Shown: positions 15,970-24,876 of the stretch, one piece after another
Layout of the letters: every line of letters begins with the position of its first letter
How positions within the stretch are numbered: the stretch's first letter is position 1
Source of the DNA: Bradyrhizobium glycinis
GTDB lineage: Bacteria; Pseudomonadota; Alphaproteobacteria; Rhizobiales; Xanthobacteraceae
NCBI RefSeq assembly: GCF_016031655.1
Contig: NZ_JACCHQ010000023.1
Location: 62,001-126,000, forward strand
Direction: 5' to 3'
Length of the DNA stretch: 64,000 nucleotides
Position numbers and translations under genes: made by a program
Notes under the pieces: generated by a model
Database searches by the model: none
The model's input: the letters and a program-made list of their open reading frames with translations, nothing else
What the model was told of the DNA's origin: nothing

Positions 15970-17229
15970 ATGGACCAGAACACGCCCAGGGAAGCGTCGG
16001 GGGAACACACGCGCAGTGTGCGGCAAGGCGCTGTGCGCACCGCCCTCGTCGTGCTCGCACTGTGCTTCACGCTGGCGGTGCTCGGCCGCGGGCTCAGCGA
16101 GAGCTTCACGGTCTTCCTCAAGCCGATCTCCGAAAGCCTGGGCTGGGATCGCGCCCAGGCCGTCTCGATCTACTCCCTCACCTGGCTCGTCAGCGGGCTG
16201 ACCGCACCCTTGGTTGGGCGCCTGTTCGATCATTCCGGCCCGCGCCTCGTCTATGCGCTCGGCCTGCTCCTGCTCGGTTCGGCCTTTCTGATCGCAAGCC
16301 ACGCGCAGGCGCTGTGGCAATTCCAGCTTTCGATCGGCATCTGCGTCGGCATCGGCGTTGCCTTCATCGGCAATGTGCCCAACTCGATCCTGCTCGGCCG
16401 CTGGTTCGGACCACGTCTGCCAACCGCGATGGCGGTGGTCTATTCGGCAATGGGCGGCGGCGTGCTGGCCTTGCTGCCAGCCTCGCAGCTTCTGATCGAT
16501 CATCTCGGCTGGCGCGAGACCTACCAGGTCTATGGAATCGTCGCGCTCGGGCTGCTGGTGCCGCTGCTGCTGCTGCCCTGGCGCATGTTCGCCGCCGGCT
16601 CGCCGCACGTCGCCAAGAAGAGCGATCCTGACTTCGTCGACAGTGGCTGGACGCTTGCGAGCGCGATTCGGCACCATGCCTTCTGGGCGCTGTTCTCGAC
16701 TTTCTTCTTCACCGCGGTCGGCATGTATTCGATCGCGGCGCAGATCGTGGCCTATCTGATCGACGCCGGCTTTCCGCCGCTCCAGGCTGCCACCGCCTGG
16801 GGCTTCTCCGGCGTCGTGTTGGTGTTCGGCATGCTCGGCGTCTCCGCGCTGGACGGCCTGATCGGACGCCGGCCGTCGGTGCTGCTCAGCTACGCGATCT
16901 CGATCCTCGGCATCATTCTGTTGTGGCTGCTGCAGTACTATCCGAACGTCGTCCTGCTCACCGGCTTCGTCGTCTGCTTCGGCAGCATGATGGGCTCGCG
17001 CGGACCGCTGATCAGCGCCACCGCGATGAAGATCTTTCGCGGCAAGCGCGTCGGCACGATCTTCGGCACGATCTCGATCGGCAGCGGCCTCGGCTCGGCC
17101 TTCGGCTCATGGAGCGGCGGCCTGATCCACGATGCCACGCGCGGCTACAATCTCCTGCTCGTTTTCGCACTTGCGAGCGTGATCCTCGGAATGATTCCGT
17201 TCCTGGTCGTCCCTGCTTTGCGGGAATAG
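15970..17229 (+). CDS. MFS transporter
   Basis: 419-aa major facilitator with 12 predicted membrane helices. The GRLFDHSGPR loop after helix 2 matches the MFS A-motif region. The FTVFLKPISESLGWDRAQAVSIYS start and SILLGRWFGPRLPTAMAVVYSAMGGG segment (e.g. RWFGPRLPTAMAV) resemble monocarboxylate/oxalate:formate-type MFS carriers; the substrate cannot be named. ATG 15970 is preferred over an upstream TTG at 15934. It starts 56 bp after tyrS and may be read through from it. Confidence 0.85.
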   Translation: MDQNTPREASGEHTRSVRQGAVRTALVVLALCFTLAVLGRGLSESFTVFLKPISESLGWDRAQAVSIYSLTWLVSGLTAPLVGRLFDHSGPRLVYALGLLLLGSAFLIASHAQALWQFQLSIGICVGIGVAFIGNVPNSILLGRWFGPRLPTAMAVVYSAMGGGVLALLPASQLLIDHLGWRETYQVYGIVALGLLVPLLLLPWRMFAAGSPHVAKKSDPDFVDSGWTLASAIRHHAFWALFSTFFFTAVGMYSIAAQIVAYLIDAGFPPLQAATAWGFSGVVLVFGMLGVSALDGLIGRRPSVLLSYAISILGIILLWLLQYYPNVVLLTGFVVCFGSMMGSRGPLISATAMKIFRGKRVGTIFGTISIGSGLGSAFGSWSGGLIHDATRGYNLLLVFALASVILGMIPFLVVPALRE

Positions 17230-17288
17230 GTCTCTTCGAGGTAACCAGGGCAAGTGCGTGTCACCGGGAAACTACTGACGGAACCTGC

Positions 17289-17302
17289 GTCTCGCGCGAG
17301 AC
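17289..17302. promoter_or_regulatory. Perfect palindrome GTCTCGCGCGAGAC upstream of doxX-like gene
   Basis: A 14-bp perfect palindrome in the 199-bp gap before the DoxX-family gene. The right arm continues as GCGAGACGAA, and the same 10 bases recur at about 17374-17383. Palindrome plus a direct repeat of its arm suggests an operator. No regulator is known; function is inferred. Confidence 0.4.
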
Positions 17303-17428
17303 GAACACATCAGCCTGCGGTGTTTTGCCCGACATGACGAAAATGTCAGCGTGGAATTGATCCTCAGTGGCTTGCGAGACGAAACTGAATACGCTCCAAG
17401 TCGCGCATTGGATGGAGGGCACAAACCA

Positions 17429-17869
17429 ATGGACTTTCCCTATCTCTCTCGCTTTCAGCCGGTTCTGCTGAGCCTGTTTCGCTTCATCACCGGCCTGCTG
17501 CTGTTCCAGTACGGCGTCGCCAAGCTGTTCAAGTTTCCGGCTGTTCCGATGTTCGCCAAGGTCGAGCTGCTGTCGCTTTACGGCGCGGCCGGCACGCTCG
17601 AGCTGGTGCTTGGCGGATTGTTGATGATCGGCCTGTTCTCGCGACTGACAGCCTTCATCTTGTCCGGTGAAATGGCTTTCGCCTACTTCATGGGCCACAT
17701 GTTCAGGGGCGAGACGCCGGTCTTCCTGCCGCTGCTCAACGGCGGCACTGCGGCGATCCTGTTCTGCTTCGCCTGCCTCTATCTGGCGGCATCCGGCGGC
17801 GGCTCGATCAGCGTCGATGCCGCAATGGGCAAGGAGAGCGACGCGGGCGGCGCGTACGCGCGGCGCTGA
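17429..17869 (+). CDS. DoxX-family membrane protein
   Basis: 146-aa inner-membrane protein with about four helices, DoxX/YphA family (FRFITGLLLFQYGVAKLFKFP, then GTLELVLGGLLMIGLFSRLTA, e.g. GGLLMIGLFSRLTA, and GHMFRGETPVFLPLLNGG). DoxX-family proteins are linked to thiosulfate oxidation or redox stress but this member's role is unknown. The ATG at 17429 has a GGAGGG ribosome site at 17414-17419; a longer frame from 17351 lacks one. Single gene with a palindrome upstream. Confidence 0.88.
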   Translation: MDFPYLSRFQPVLLSLFRFITGLLLFQYGVAKLFKFPAVPMFAKVELLSLYGAAGTLELVLGGLLMIGLFSRLTAFILSGEMAFAYFMGHMFRGETPVFLPLLNGGTAAILFCFACLYLAASGGGSISVDAAMGKESDAGGAYARR

Positions 17870-17919
17870 CGCGGGTTTCTGAATGGCAAAGACGGCACCG
17901 GCAGACCGGCGGTGCCGTC

Positions 17920-18006
17920 TCAGCGCGTCCCCAGCACGTTCCAGATCAGAACGAGGGCCGCGACGAGCAGCAGAGACATGATGATGCGATGAACGAATCG
18001 AGTCAT
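17920..18006 (-). CDS. Possible 28-aa single-helix membrane peptide
   Basis: Short frame MTRFVHRIIM..., a basic N-terminus followed by one hydrophobic helix (SLLLVAALVLIWNVLGTR). It looks like a small membrane protein of the kind often unannotated. It lies between the DoxX gene and the chemoreceptor gene, on the opposite strand. No clear ribosome site, so it may not be translated. Confidence 0.35.
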   Translation of the reverse strand: MTRFVHRIIMSLLLVAALVLIWNVLGTR

Positions 18007-18221
18007 TGCATGTCCGTCCAAACTCTCTAGCTGCCAAAACCCAAGATCGATTCCCTTCCCCAGACGGGCTGGAGCCCGTCTGCACGGCGATTTGCCTGCA
18101 TGATTGCGCACGCGCCTGCGAACGTTGTCCGCGCGGCAGGCCGCCGCATGCCTCCATTCATGATTGGTAAGAACTTCATGCTACCGGTGCGAGCAATAAC
18201 AACCATTCCGTAGGGGCTGTG

Positions 18222-19916
18222 ATGAAACTGCTGAGTCATCTGAAGATCCGTACCAAGCTTGCCAGCATGGTCTGCCTCGCGGCTGTCACGGTCACGGCCA
18301 TCATCGGCGTATCGGCCGTGCTCAGCAAGAGCCGGATGATGGAGGACCGCGTCCAGCAGATGCGGACCGCGGTCGAGCTCCTCTACAACTACGCCCAAGC
18401 GCTGCAGGACGAAGTGACTGCCGGCAAGCTGACGCCGGCCGAGGCCAAGAGCCTGTTCCACCAGCGCGGCCGCCGCATGAACTTCAACGGCAACCAGGGC
18501 TATCCGGTGGTTTACAATCCGGACGGCTCACTGGTCGTGAACGGCGCCAATCAGCAGCTCGAAGGCAAGATCACCGGCGCCAAGGATTCCAACGGCGTGC
18601 TGATCGCCGACGCCATCATCAAGGCCGGCAGCGAGACTGCGCAGGGCGGCGTCACCTCTTATCTCTATCCCCGTCCCGGCCAGACCGAGCCGCTCCGCAA
18701 GACCGTGTTCGCGCGCAAGTTCGCGCCCTGGAACGTGATCATCAGCTACGGCCTCTATGTCGACGACATCGACGCCGACGTGCGCGCCTTGACGCTGGAG
18801 CTTGGCGCCATCGGCATCGGCCTGATGCTGCTGATGGCGGCGCTGTCCTGGCTGATCGCCCGCGATGTGCTCGGCGCGCTCGACCGTCAGAAGAACCGCA
18901 TGCAGGCGATTTCCGAAGGCGCCATCGACAAGCCGGTCGAGGAGACCGACCGCGGCGATGAGATCGGCCGCATGGCCGAGACGCTCGAAATCCTCAGGCA
19001 GACTGCGCTGACGGCCCGCACGCTGGAGGCCGAGCAGGTCGCGGCCAAGGCCCGCAGCGAGCAGGAGAAGCGCGAGGCCCTGATCGCCCTTGCCGACCGT
19101 TTCGATGCCTCCGTCGGCCAGCTCGTCGGCCTGATGGCTTCCGGCTCCGGTGAATTGGAGAGCACCGCCAAGTCGATGTCGTCGACCGCCGAAGGCACCA
19201 ATCGCCGCGCCGCCGTGGTCGGCTCGGCCGCCACCGAAGCCAGCCAGCGCGTTCAGACCGTCGCCGCTGCCGCCGAGGAGCTCTCCTCTTCCATTACCGA
19301 GATCAGCCGGCAGGTCGCGCAATCCGCCGAGGTCACCGGCCGCGCGGTGGACAGCGCCCGCCGCACCGACACCATCGTGCGTGCGCTGTCCGACGGCGCC
19401 CAGCAGATCGAGCACGTCGCCGAGCTGATCTCCAACATCGCGGCGCAGACCAACCTGCTCGCCCTCAACGCCACCATCGAGGCCGCCCGCGCCGGCGAAG
19501 CCGGCCGCGGCTTTGCAGTCGTCGCCTCCGAGGTGAAGTCGCTGGCGAGCCAGACCGCGGAAGCCACCCGCGAGATCGGCGACAAGATCGCCCAGATCCA
19601 GGGTGCGACCAAGGAAGCGGTCGATGCGATCGGCGGCATCACCGCCACCATCGAGGAGGTCAGCCGCATCGCCACCTCGATCGGCGCCGCGATCGAGGAG
19701 CAAGGCGCCGCCACCGCCGAGATCGCCCGCAGCGTCTCGCAGACCGCGGAGGCAACCAAGGAGGTCACCACCAATATCGGCGGCGTCAGCACGGCGGCCA
19801 ACGAGACCGGCAATGCCGCCGGCATGGTACTCGCCGCGGCGAGTAATCTCTCCAAGCAGGCCGAGCAGCTCTCCGGCGAAGTCGGAACGTTCCTGAAGGG
19901 CGTGCGCGCGGCCTAA
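18222..19916 (+). CDS. Methyl-accepting chemotaxis protein with single Cache domain
   Basis: 564-aa chemoreceptor. First membrane helix about 12-34; periplasmic region about 35-190 resembles a single Cache (sCache_2) domain (GNQGYPVVYNPDGSLVVNG; FAPWNVIISYGLYVDDID, seen as WNVIISYGLYVDDID); second helix about 193-215; HAMP about 216-268; then the MCP signalling domain with the hairpin tip AAQTNLLALNATIEAARAGE. It relays ligand binding to CheA/CheW to control swimming. ATG 18222 is taken (AGGGG nearby); a GTG directly before it is possible. No che genes are adjacent. Confidence 0.93.
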   Translation: MKLLSHLKIRTKLASMVCLAAVTVTAIIGVSAVLSKSRMMEDRVQQMRTAVELLYNYAQALQDEVTAGKLTPAEAKSLFHQRGRRMNFNGNQGYPVVYNPDGSLVVNGANQQLEGKITGAKDSNGVLIADAIIKAGSETAQGGVTSYLYPRPGQTEPLRKTVFARKFAPWNVIISYGLYVDDIDADVRALTLELGAIGIGLMLLMAALSWLIARDVLGALDRQKNRMQAISEGAIDKPVEETDRGDEIGRMAETLEILRQTALTARTLEAEQVAAKARSEQEKREALIALADRFDASVGQLVGLMASGSGELESTAKSMSSTAEGTNRRAAVVGSAATEASQRVQTVAAAAEELSSSITEISRQVAQSAEVTGRAVDSARRTDTIVRALSDGAQQIEHVAELISNIAAQTNLLALNATIEAARAGEAGRGFAVVASEVKSLASQTAEATREIGDKIAQIQGATKEAVDAIGGITATIEEVSRIATSIGAAIEEQGAATAEIARSVSQTAEATKEVTTNIGGVSTAANETGNAAGMVLAAASNLSKQAEQLSGEVGTFLKGVRAA

Positions 19917-19964
19917 CGCGCCACTCCAGTCTCAAAACGTTTGGCGCGAAAGAGTCGCCACATT

Positions 19965-20052
19965 CGTCATGGCCGGGCTTGTCCCGGCCATCCACGTTTT
20001 TAACCGCGCCGCACGAAGAACGTGGATGCCCGGGACAAGCCCGGGCATGACG
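19965..20052. repeat. Interspersed palindromic repeat (CGTCATGGCCGGGCTTGTCCCGG type)
   Basis: Inverted arms CGTCATGGCCGGGCTTGTCC (19965 on) and GGACAAGCCCGGGCATGACG (ending 20052), with a shorter inner stem AACGTGG/CCACGTT. Its translations (MAGLVPAIHV, MPGTSPGMT) are the familiar spurious peptides of a repeat common in Bradyrhizobium. It sits between the convergent ends of the chemoreceptor and AsmA-like genes, where it could end both transcripts. Confidence 0.88.
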
Positions 20053-20073
20053 AGCACCTGGGAATGTGGGTGG

Positions 20074-23000
20074 TTACCGCCGTGCGAGGGTGCAGCCGCT
20101 CGACAGCTGGCGGGTCGACCCGGTCGAGCCGTCGTTCGACTGCGACGGGAATTCATCGAACGGCGAATTCTGCTTGCCGGTGTTGAACTCGAAGATCTTG
20201 CGGAACAGGCCCGGCGCCATCGCCGAGATCGGATTGACGCGCATCACGGGCGCGGCCGGCGTGCCGACGACCTCGTAGGTCACGCCGATCAGCCCCTCAT
20301 TGTTGCCGCCGCCGAGGAAGATGCCGAATAGCGGGATCTGGCCGAAGATGTTGTTGACCCCGTACATCGGCACGAAGGTCCCGCTCATGCAGACCTGGTT
20401 GCCGGGATAGTCGATCGAGCCCTCGATCGTGGCGCCGATCATCGGCCCCTTGACCACGCCGTCGCGGATCGTGAGCGCGCCGTTCTGCCGGGTGAACTCG
20501 GCGCGCAGCGCGCTGAAGGAGACGCCGTTTCCGGTCCCGTTGGGCGCGCCGGCAGCCACGCGCTCCAGCTGCGCCTCGCCCTTGACCGTGAAGTCGCGCA
20601 CGTTGATGAGGCCTTCACGCGCGGTGTTCGGCTCGGAGGCCGGCGGCTCCATCGCCACCACCATCTGGCCGCCGACCGCCTTGGTGTAGGTGTCGGTGAA
20701 GCGCAGCAGCGCGCCGGCATCGTTGGTCTGGAGATAGATCACCTCGCGGTTGCCCTGCGCGCGGCCGCCGCGCAGGTCGGCAGCGACAGGCGTGTCGCGG
20801 CCGATCTTGCCGCTCAGCGTGAACGCTTTGATGGCACCGTTGCGCTTCGACATCTTGGCGTCGAGACTGCGCATGGCCTCGCCGTTGAAGCCGGCGACGG
20901 CACCGAGCTTCACGTCGATGTCGAAATCGACGTTCTTCAGCTTGTTCTTGTCGTCCTTGGAATTGCCTGAGATCGCCGACTTCAGGAAGCCGCGGCCGTC
21001 GAACACGTCGCCGCGCATGGTGCCGCGCAGCACACCGTCCTGGCTGCGCTCCACTCTGAGCGAGGCCTTGTCGCCGTCGGACGGCGCGTAGGTCGGGAAG
21101 TTCGCGTTCACGAGATCGCCGTTCGCGTCGAGCTCGAGCGAGCCCTTGATCGAGGCGCCGCCACCTTCGATGACGATGTCCTCGAAACGCGTCGATTGCG
21201 CCGTCGGCACCACCTTGAAGCTGGCCTTCCCGGACTTGCCCGGCAGCTTGACCCAGCCGGGCAGGATGTTGTCGAGCCTGACCGCGGTCAGGTCGGCCTC
21301 GACGCCGAGCTTCGTCGTCTGATCCGCGCCGCTCGCGATCTTGCCCGACAGTTTGATCGGCAGCGATCCGCTGACGGCGGGGCTGAGATCGAAACCGAGC
21401 CGCGAACGGCTGGCATCGTCCAGCGTCGCCTGCAACCTGACGTCCGCGTCGCCCTCGGCCGGCTTGCGATAATCGAGCGAGGCCGCCTGGCCGTTGATCT
21501 TGACGTCGCCTTTGACCTGATAGCCCTGGTTGTTGGCGAGGATCTTGAGGTTGTTGGCTTCCAGTTTCTGGTTCATCACCAGCTTGTCGGCGGCAAAACC
21601 GTTGAGATCGGCCGTGACGGCGTAGGTGGTGTCGGCCTTGGTCAATTCGCCCTTGACCGGCATGCCGAGCTGGATGTTCGCCGAGAACGTTCCCTTGCTG
21701 GTGTTGGGATCGACGACGGTCGCCGACAGGTCGCTCAGCCGATCATTGGCGAGCATTTCAGCGGCCGCAGGCACCGGCCCTTCCACACGGAACCTGCTCC
21801 GCGATGGCGACGGCTTGGGCGCCATGTCGGGCACCTCGAACACGAAGTCGGAGATCGTGACCTTGCGGCCAGCGGGGGTATCGGCAATGCCCTGCCCGAT
21901 GTTGACGGTCGCGGTCCGTCCGGTCACGCGCGCCTTCAGATCGGCATCGCGCACCACCGGCATACCGTCCACGGGTCGGACCGCAACGCCGCTCGCCACG
22001 ATATTGACCGACAGGCCGTCGTCCGGAATGGGCGGGCCCTTGCGCGGCAGGTTCCTGGTCGGCGAGTTGACGCCGATCTCGATGCGCTGGAGCGTTCCGC
22101 GCTCGATCCGTTCGATCACCCATTCACGCAATTCGGGGACGATCAGCGTCGGCCACATCCGCTTCAAGGCGGAGGCCGACATCGGCGTGCCCGCAAAGCC
22201 GAGGGTGAGCCGCGGCTCGCCCGAATAGTCGAGGGCGCCGGTGCCGGCGACGCCGATCTCGCCGTTGGAGACGTCGGCCTGCGTCAGCAGGATGCGCTTG
22301 TGGTCGGTATCGAAGCGGAAGCCGATCGCAATGCGGTTGAAGACGAGCGGCGGCTCGTTCTCGATGCCGCCGAGCAGGATCGACCCACCGCTGAAGCCGA
22401 GCTGCCAGTCGTTGATGTTGCCGTTGGGCGGCTCCAGATGGGCCAGAAGCGTCAGGCGGTTGGCGCCCGAGAGAATCTTGAATGGTGCGACCAGTACCCG
22501 CCGGTTCGCATCCCACTCGACATTGATCTCGGCCGAGTCGATGGCCATCGGGTAGTCGGGCGTGTCGGTATCGATGATGTTGCCGGCGCCGACCGCGATC
22601 TTGCCGCGGAAGAAGGTCGGCACGCCGTCGCGGCCGAGCTCGCCCTTGAGCTCGCCCGTCAGCGGCAGGTCGGCGGTGTAGGTGAGGTCCTTCACCCGCA
22701 GCGCCAGCAGGATGTTGGAGGTCGAGACCTTGTCGGCCTTGATGTCAACCGAGCGCACGCCGTTCTCGGCCGGGCCGATCGTGGCGCGCAGCATCCACGG
22801 GCGCGCGCCCTCCTCGCCGAGGCTGAGCGCGACGCCGCCGCGGCTCGGCCGGCGCAGGCTGAGCGTGATGTTCTCGAACGACCATTTGCTGCCGCGCTGC
22901 TGATCGTCGACAATCAGGACGCCGTTCTTCAGACCGATCTCGTTGAGGTTCTGACCGTCAAGGCCCGTCATGCTCAGGCTGTCGAGCCAGTCGAGGCCCT

Positions 23001-23784
23001 GCAGGATGCCGCTCTGCGCGGTCGCCTGCGGTGCGGCCTGCGATGCGTCCGGGGTCGCAGGCGCGGTCGCGAATGGCGGCGGGGGGATACCGCTGCGCGG
23101 GAATGTCGGCGGCAGGCCCGCGTCCTTCTTGGACGCCACACCGGTCGCCAGCGGCTTTGCGGTGTCGCCGGCGGACACGGTGACGGTGCCGTCGGGCGCA
23201 ATGCGGATGGCGAGCTCGGCATCGACCAGATTGAGGCTCTCGGCACGCAGATGCCCCATCAGGAGAGCCGCACCCGACAGCTTCACCTCGGCCTTCGGCG
23301 CGCTGGCGACGACGGCATGATCGCGGTCGCGAACGATGATGTCTCGGATGCGGACGGCAATGCGGACCCGCCCGGCACGCTCGATCTGAGTACCGCCGAC
23401 CTCCACCGTGTTGCCGTGGCCGATATTGTCCTCGATCGCGGCTGCGAGCCACGGCGTTGCGATGTCCAGATTGATGGGACCGGCGCCGAGCCGCCACCAC
23501 AGCGCACCGAAACAGCCGACGAAAATGACGATAATGGTGGCGACGGCCACGGCCATGCGCCTCAGCCAGCGACCCCCACCCGCCCAGCGGCGCAGCGCGC
23601 CGTATCCGCCACCGAAGCGAAGGAAGCCCGAACCGGAACGCGCCAGCAACCGGCGTGCGCGATTGCGCGCCGCCGCTTCCTGATCCGGGTCCCAGTCGGC
23701 GTCGTCCCATTCCTGCGGCTCAAATTGGCCGCCGCGCCGATCAAGATCCCGGTTGTAGTCCTGGGGCGACGTATTCCTTGCCAT
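20074..23784 (-). CDS. Large AsmA/YhdP-like envelope protein
   Basis: 1236-aa protein with a charged, disordered cytoplasmic N-terminus (about 1-75), one membrane helix (about 81-102, MAVAVATIIVIFVGCFGALWW in part), and a very long beta-rich periplasmic region of the AsmA/YhdP (DUF3971) type, ending in an AsmA-like C-terminal region (GATIEGSIDYPGNQVCMSGT, PLFGIFLGGG). Such proteins form long lipid-channel bridges between inner and outer membranes, by analogy with YhdP/TamB in E. coli. The frame is open to 23907; ATG 23784 has AGAGG just upstream and gives MARNTSPQDYNRD. A Pro/Ala-rich segment near residues 225-255 is a linker. Monocistronic. Confidence 0.85.
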   Translation of the reverse strand: MARNTSPQDYNRDLDRRGGQFEPQEWDDADWDPDQEAAARNRARRLLARSGSGFLRFGGGYGALRRWAGGGRWLRRMAVAVATIIVIFVGCFGALWWRLGAGPINLDIATPWLAAAIEDNIGHGNTVEVGGTQIERAGRVRIAVRIRDIIVRDRDHAVVASAPKAEVKLSGAALLMGHLRAESLNLVDAELAIRIAPDGTVTVSAGDTAKPLATGVASKKDAGLPPTFPRSGIPPPPFATAPATPDASQAAPQATAQSGILQGLDWLDSLSMTGLDGQNLNEIGLKNGVLIVDDQQRGSKWSFENITLSLRRPSRGGVALSLGEEGARPWMLRATIGPAENGVRSVDIKADKVSTSNILLALRVKDLTYTADLPLTGELKGELGRDGVPTFFRGKIAVGAGNIIDTDTPDYPMAIDSAEINVEWDANRRVLVAPFKILSGANRLTLLAHLEPPNGNINDWQLGFSGGSILLGGIENEPPLVFNRIAIGFRFDTDHKRILLTQADVSNGEIGVAGTGALDYSGEPRLTLGFAGTPMSASALKRMWPTLIVPELREWVIERIERGTLQRIEIGVNSPTRNLPRKGPPIPDDGLSVNIVASGVAVRPVDGMPVVRDADLKARVTGRTATVNIGQGIADTPAGRKVTISDFVFEVPDMAPKPSPSRSRFRVEGPVPAAAEMLANDRLSDLSATVVDPNTSKGTFSANIQLGMPVKGELTKADTTYAVTADLNGFAADKLVMNQKLEANNLKILANNQGYQVKGDVKINGQAASLDYRKPAEGDADVRLQATLDDASRSRLGFDLSPAVSGSLPIKLSGKIASGADQTTKLGVEADLTAVRLDNILPGWVKLPGKSGKASFKVVPTAQSTRFEDIVIEGGGASIKGSLELDANGDLVNANFPTYAPSDGDKASLRVERSQDGVLRGTMRGDVFDGRGFLKSAISGNSKDDKNKLKNVDFDIDVKLGAVAGFNGEAMRSLDAKMSKRNGAIKAFTLSGKIGRDTPVAADLRGGRAQGNREVIYLQTNDAGALLRFTDTYTKAVGGQMVVAMEPPASEPNTAREGLINVRDFTVKGEAQLERVAAGAPNGTGNGVSFSALRAEFTRQNGALTIRDGVVKGPMIGATIEGSIDYPGNQVCMSGTFVPMYGVNNIFGQIPLFGIFLGGGNNEGLIGVTYEVVGTPAAPVMRVNPISAMAPGLFRKIFEFNTGKQNSPFDEFPSQSNDGSTGSTRQLSSGCTLARR

Positions 23785-24075
23785 TGCCTCTCGATACAGG
23801 CGCCCATCATAGGATTGAGCGCCGCCGGGACCGCAGCCGTTCGCGGGAAGCGAAACTCCCTGCGCCGGCACTGCCGCCATACCTCGAATATTCCTGCTGT
23901 TCGTCATTTCGCCCCGGGAGCGCGTTCAACGAGCAGTGGGGTGGTGCGTGGAATTCCTTGTAACCAGACTCCGGCGTCGTCAGACTTGCCCACAAGAGGG
24001 CGCGATTCCGGCTCACCGGACGAGAGCTGCAATACCGCCTCGGTTGACCTGCCGAAAGCGTCGAAAGGAAGGCGT

Positions 24076-24765
24076 ATGTCCAAGAAATCCCGAAAGAAAT
24101 CGTCCAAAGCGCCCTCCGGCAGCCCGACCGCTAAAAAGAAGTCCGCAAAAACGCGGGCATCGACTCAAACAAGGTCCGCGAAAACGCAGCGGACACCGGC
24201 ACGCAAATCAACCGCGACCATAGCAAAAGCAGGATCACATAAGGCCGCATCGAAACAGTTAAAATCCTTCAAATCGGCCTCCTCCCCAGCTGCGGCGATG
24301 TCCGGATTGGCCGAGGGCCAAAAGGCCCCCGCCTTCCGCCTGCCGCGCGACGGCGGCGACGTGGTCACGCTGGCCGATTATGCCGGCCAAAAGCTCGTCC
24401 TGTTCTTCTACCCCCGCGCCGACACCCCCGGCTGCACCAAAGAGGCGATCGACTTCACCCGCCTGGCCGACGCCTTCGCTGCCGCCGGCACCGCGGTCCT
24501 CGGCATCTCCGCCGATCCGGTAAAGGCCCAGGAGAAGTTCCGGGACAAGCACAAGCTCGGCGTTCCCCTCATCTCGGACGAGACGCATGAGATGCTGGAG
24601 GCATACGGAGCCTGGGGCGAAAAGTCCATGTATGGCAAGAGCTTCGTCGGGATTCTTCGCACCACGGTCCTGGTCGGGGCGGACGGTAAGGTAGCGCGGA
24701 TCTGGCGCAATGTCCGGGTCGACGGCCATGCCGACGAGGTGCTGGAGGCGGCAAGGAGCCTTTAA
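24076..24765 (+). CDS. BCP/PrxQ-type peroxiredoxin with basic histone-H1-like N-terminus
   Basis: 229-aa thiol peroxidase. Residues 76-229 are a complete BCP-type peroxiredoxin: GQKAPAFRL, then DTPGCTKEAIDF with the peroxidatic Cys120, and VRVDGHADEVL near the end. The resolving Cys five residues later in E. coli BCP is Ile125, so this is a 1-Cys form. Residues 1-65 are a Lys/Ser/Ala/Thr-rich tail (SKKSRKKSSKA, AKKKSAKTRAST) like histone H1 or AlgP tails, suggesting DNA or polyanion binding. An AAGGAAGG ribosome site precedes ATG 24076. An internal ATG at 24298 would give the ordinary BCP length, so a shorter product cannot be excluded. Confidence 0.88.
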   Translation: MSKKSRKKSSKAPSGSPTAKKKSAKTRASTQTRSAKTQRTPARKSTATIAKAGSHKAASKQLKSFKSASSPAAAMSGLAEGQKAPAFRLPRDGGDVVTLADYAGQKLVLFFYPRADTPGCTKEAIDFTRLADAFAAAGTAVLGISADPVKAQEKFRDKHKLGVPLISDETHEMLEAYGAWGEKSMYGKSFVGILRTTVLVGADGKVARIWRNVRVDGHADEVLEAARSL

Positions 24766-24803
24766 CCAATCCTTTAAATTCGCGCATTCCCATTTGCTGA
24801 AAA

Positions 24804-24811
24804 TTAACCAT
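24804..24811 (+). promoter_or_regulatory. CtrA half-site-like TTAACCAT before LytM gene
   Basis: TTAACCAT, the extended half-site recognised by the cell-cycle regulator CtrA in Caulobacter, lies 66 bp upstream of the LytM peptidase start, in a short AT-rich stretch of a GC-rich genome. A single half-site of 8 bp is weak evidence alone; the full site before amiC makes it more credible. Confidence 0.3.
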
Positions 24812-24876
24812 GAGCGGCCCAGATTGCTGCGGCAATTGAGCCGCAAGGAACCCATCCGACCGGCGCGGGAGTGCCG

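Noticed and set aside
17279..17304. GGAAC before the DoxX gene as an EcfG promoter
   Set aside because: Sixteen bases on, the sequence is ACGA, not CGTT.
21196..24075. Upstream part of the long plus-strand frame ending in the peroxiredoxin
   Set aside because: It runs antisense to the AsmA-like gene; only the part from 24076 on has a ribosome site and a recognisable protein.
24762..24777. TTAA-N8-TTAA after the peroxiredoxin gene as a CtrA site
   Set aside because: The spacer is eight bases instead of seven, and it sits at the 3' end of a gene.
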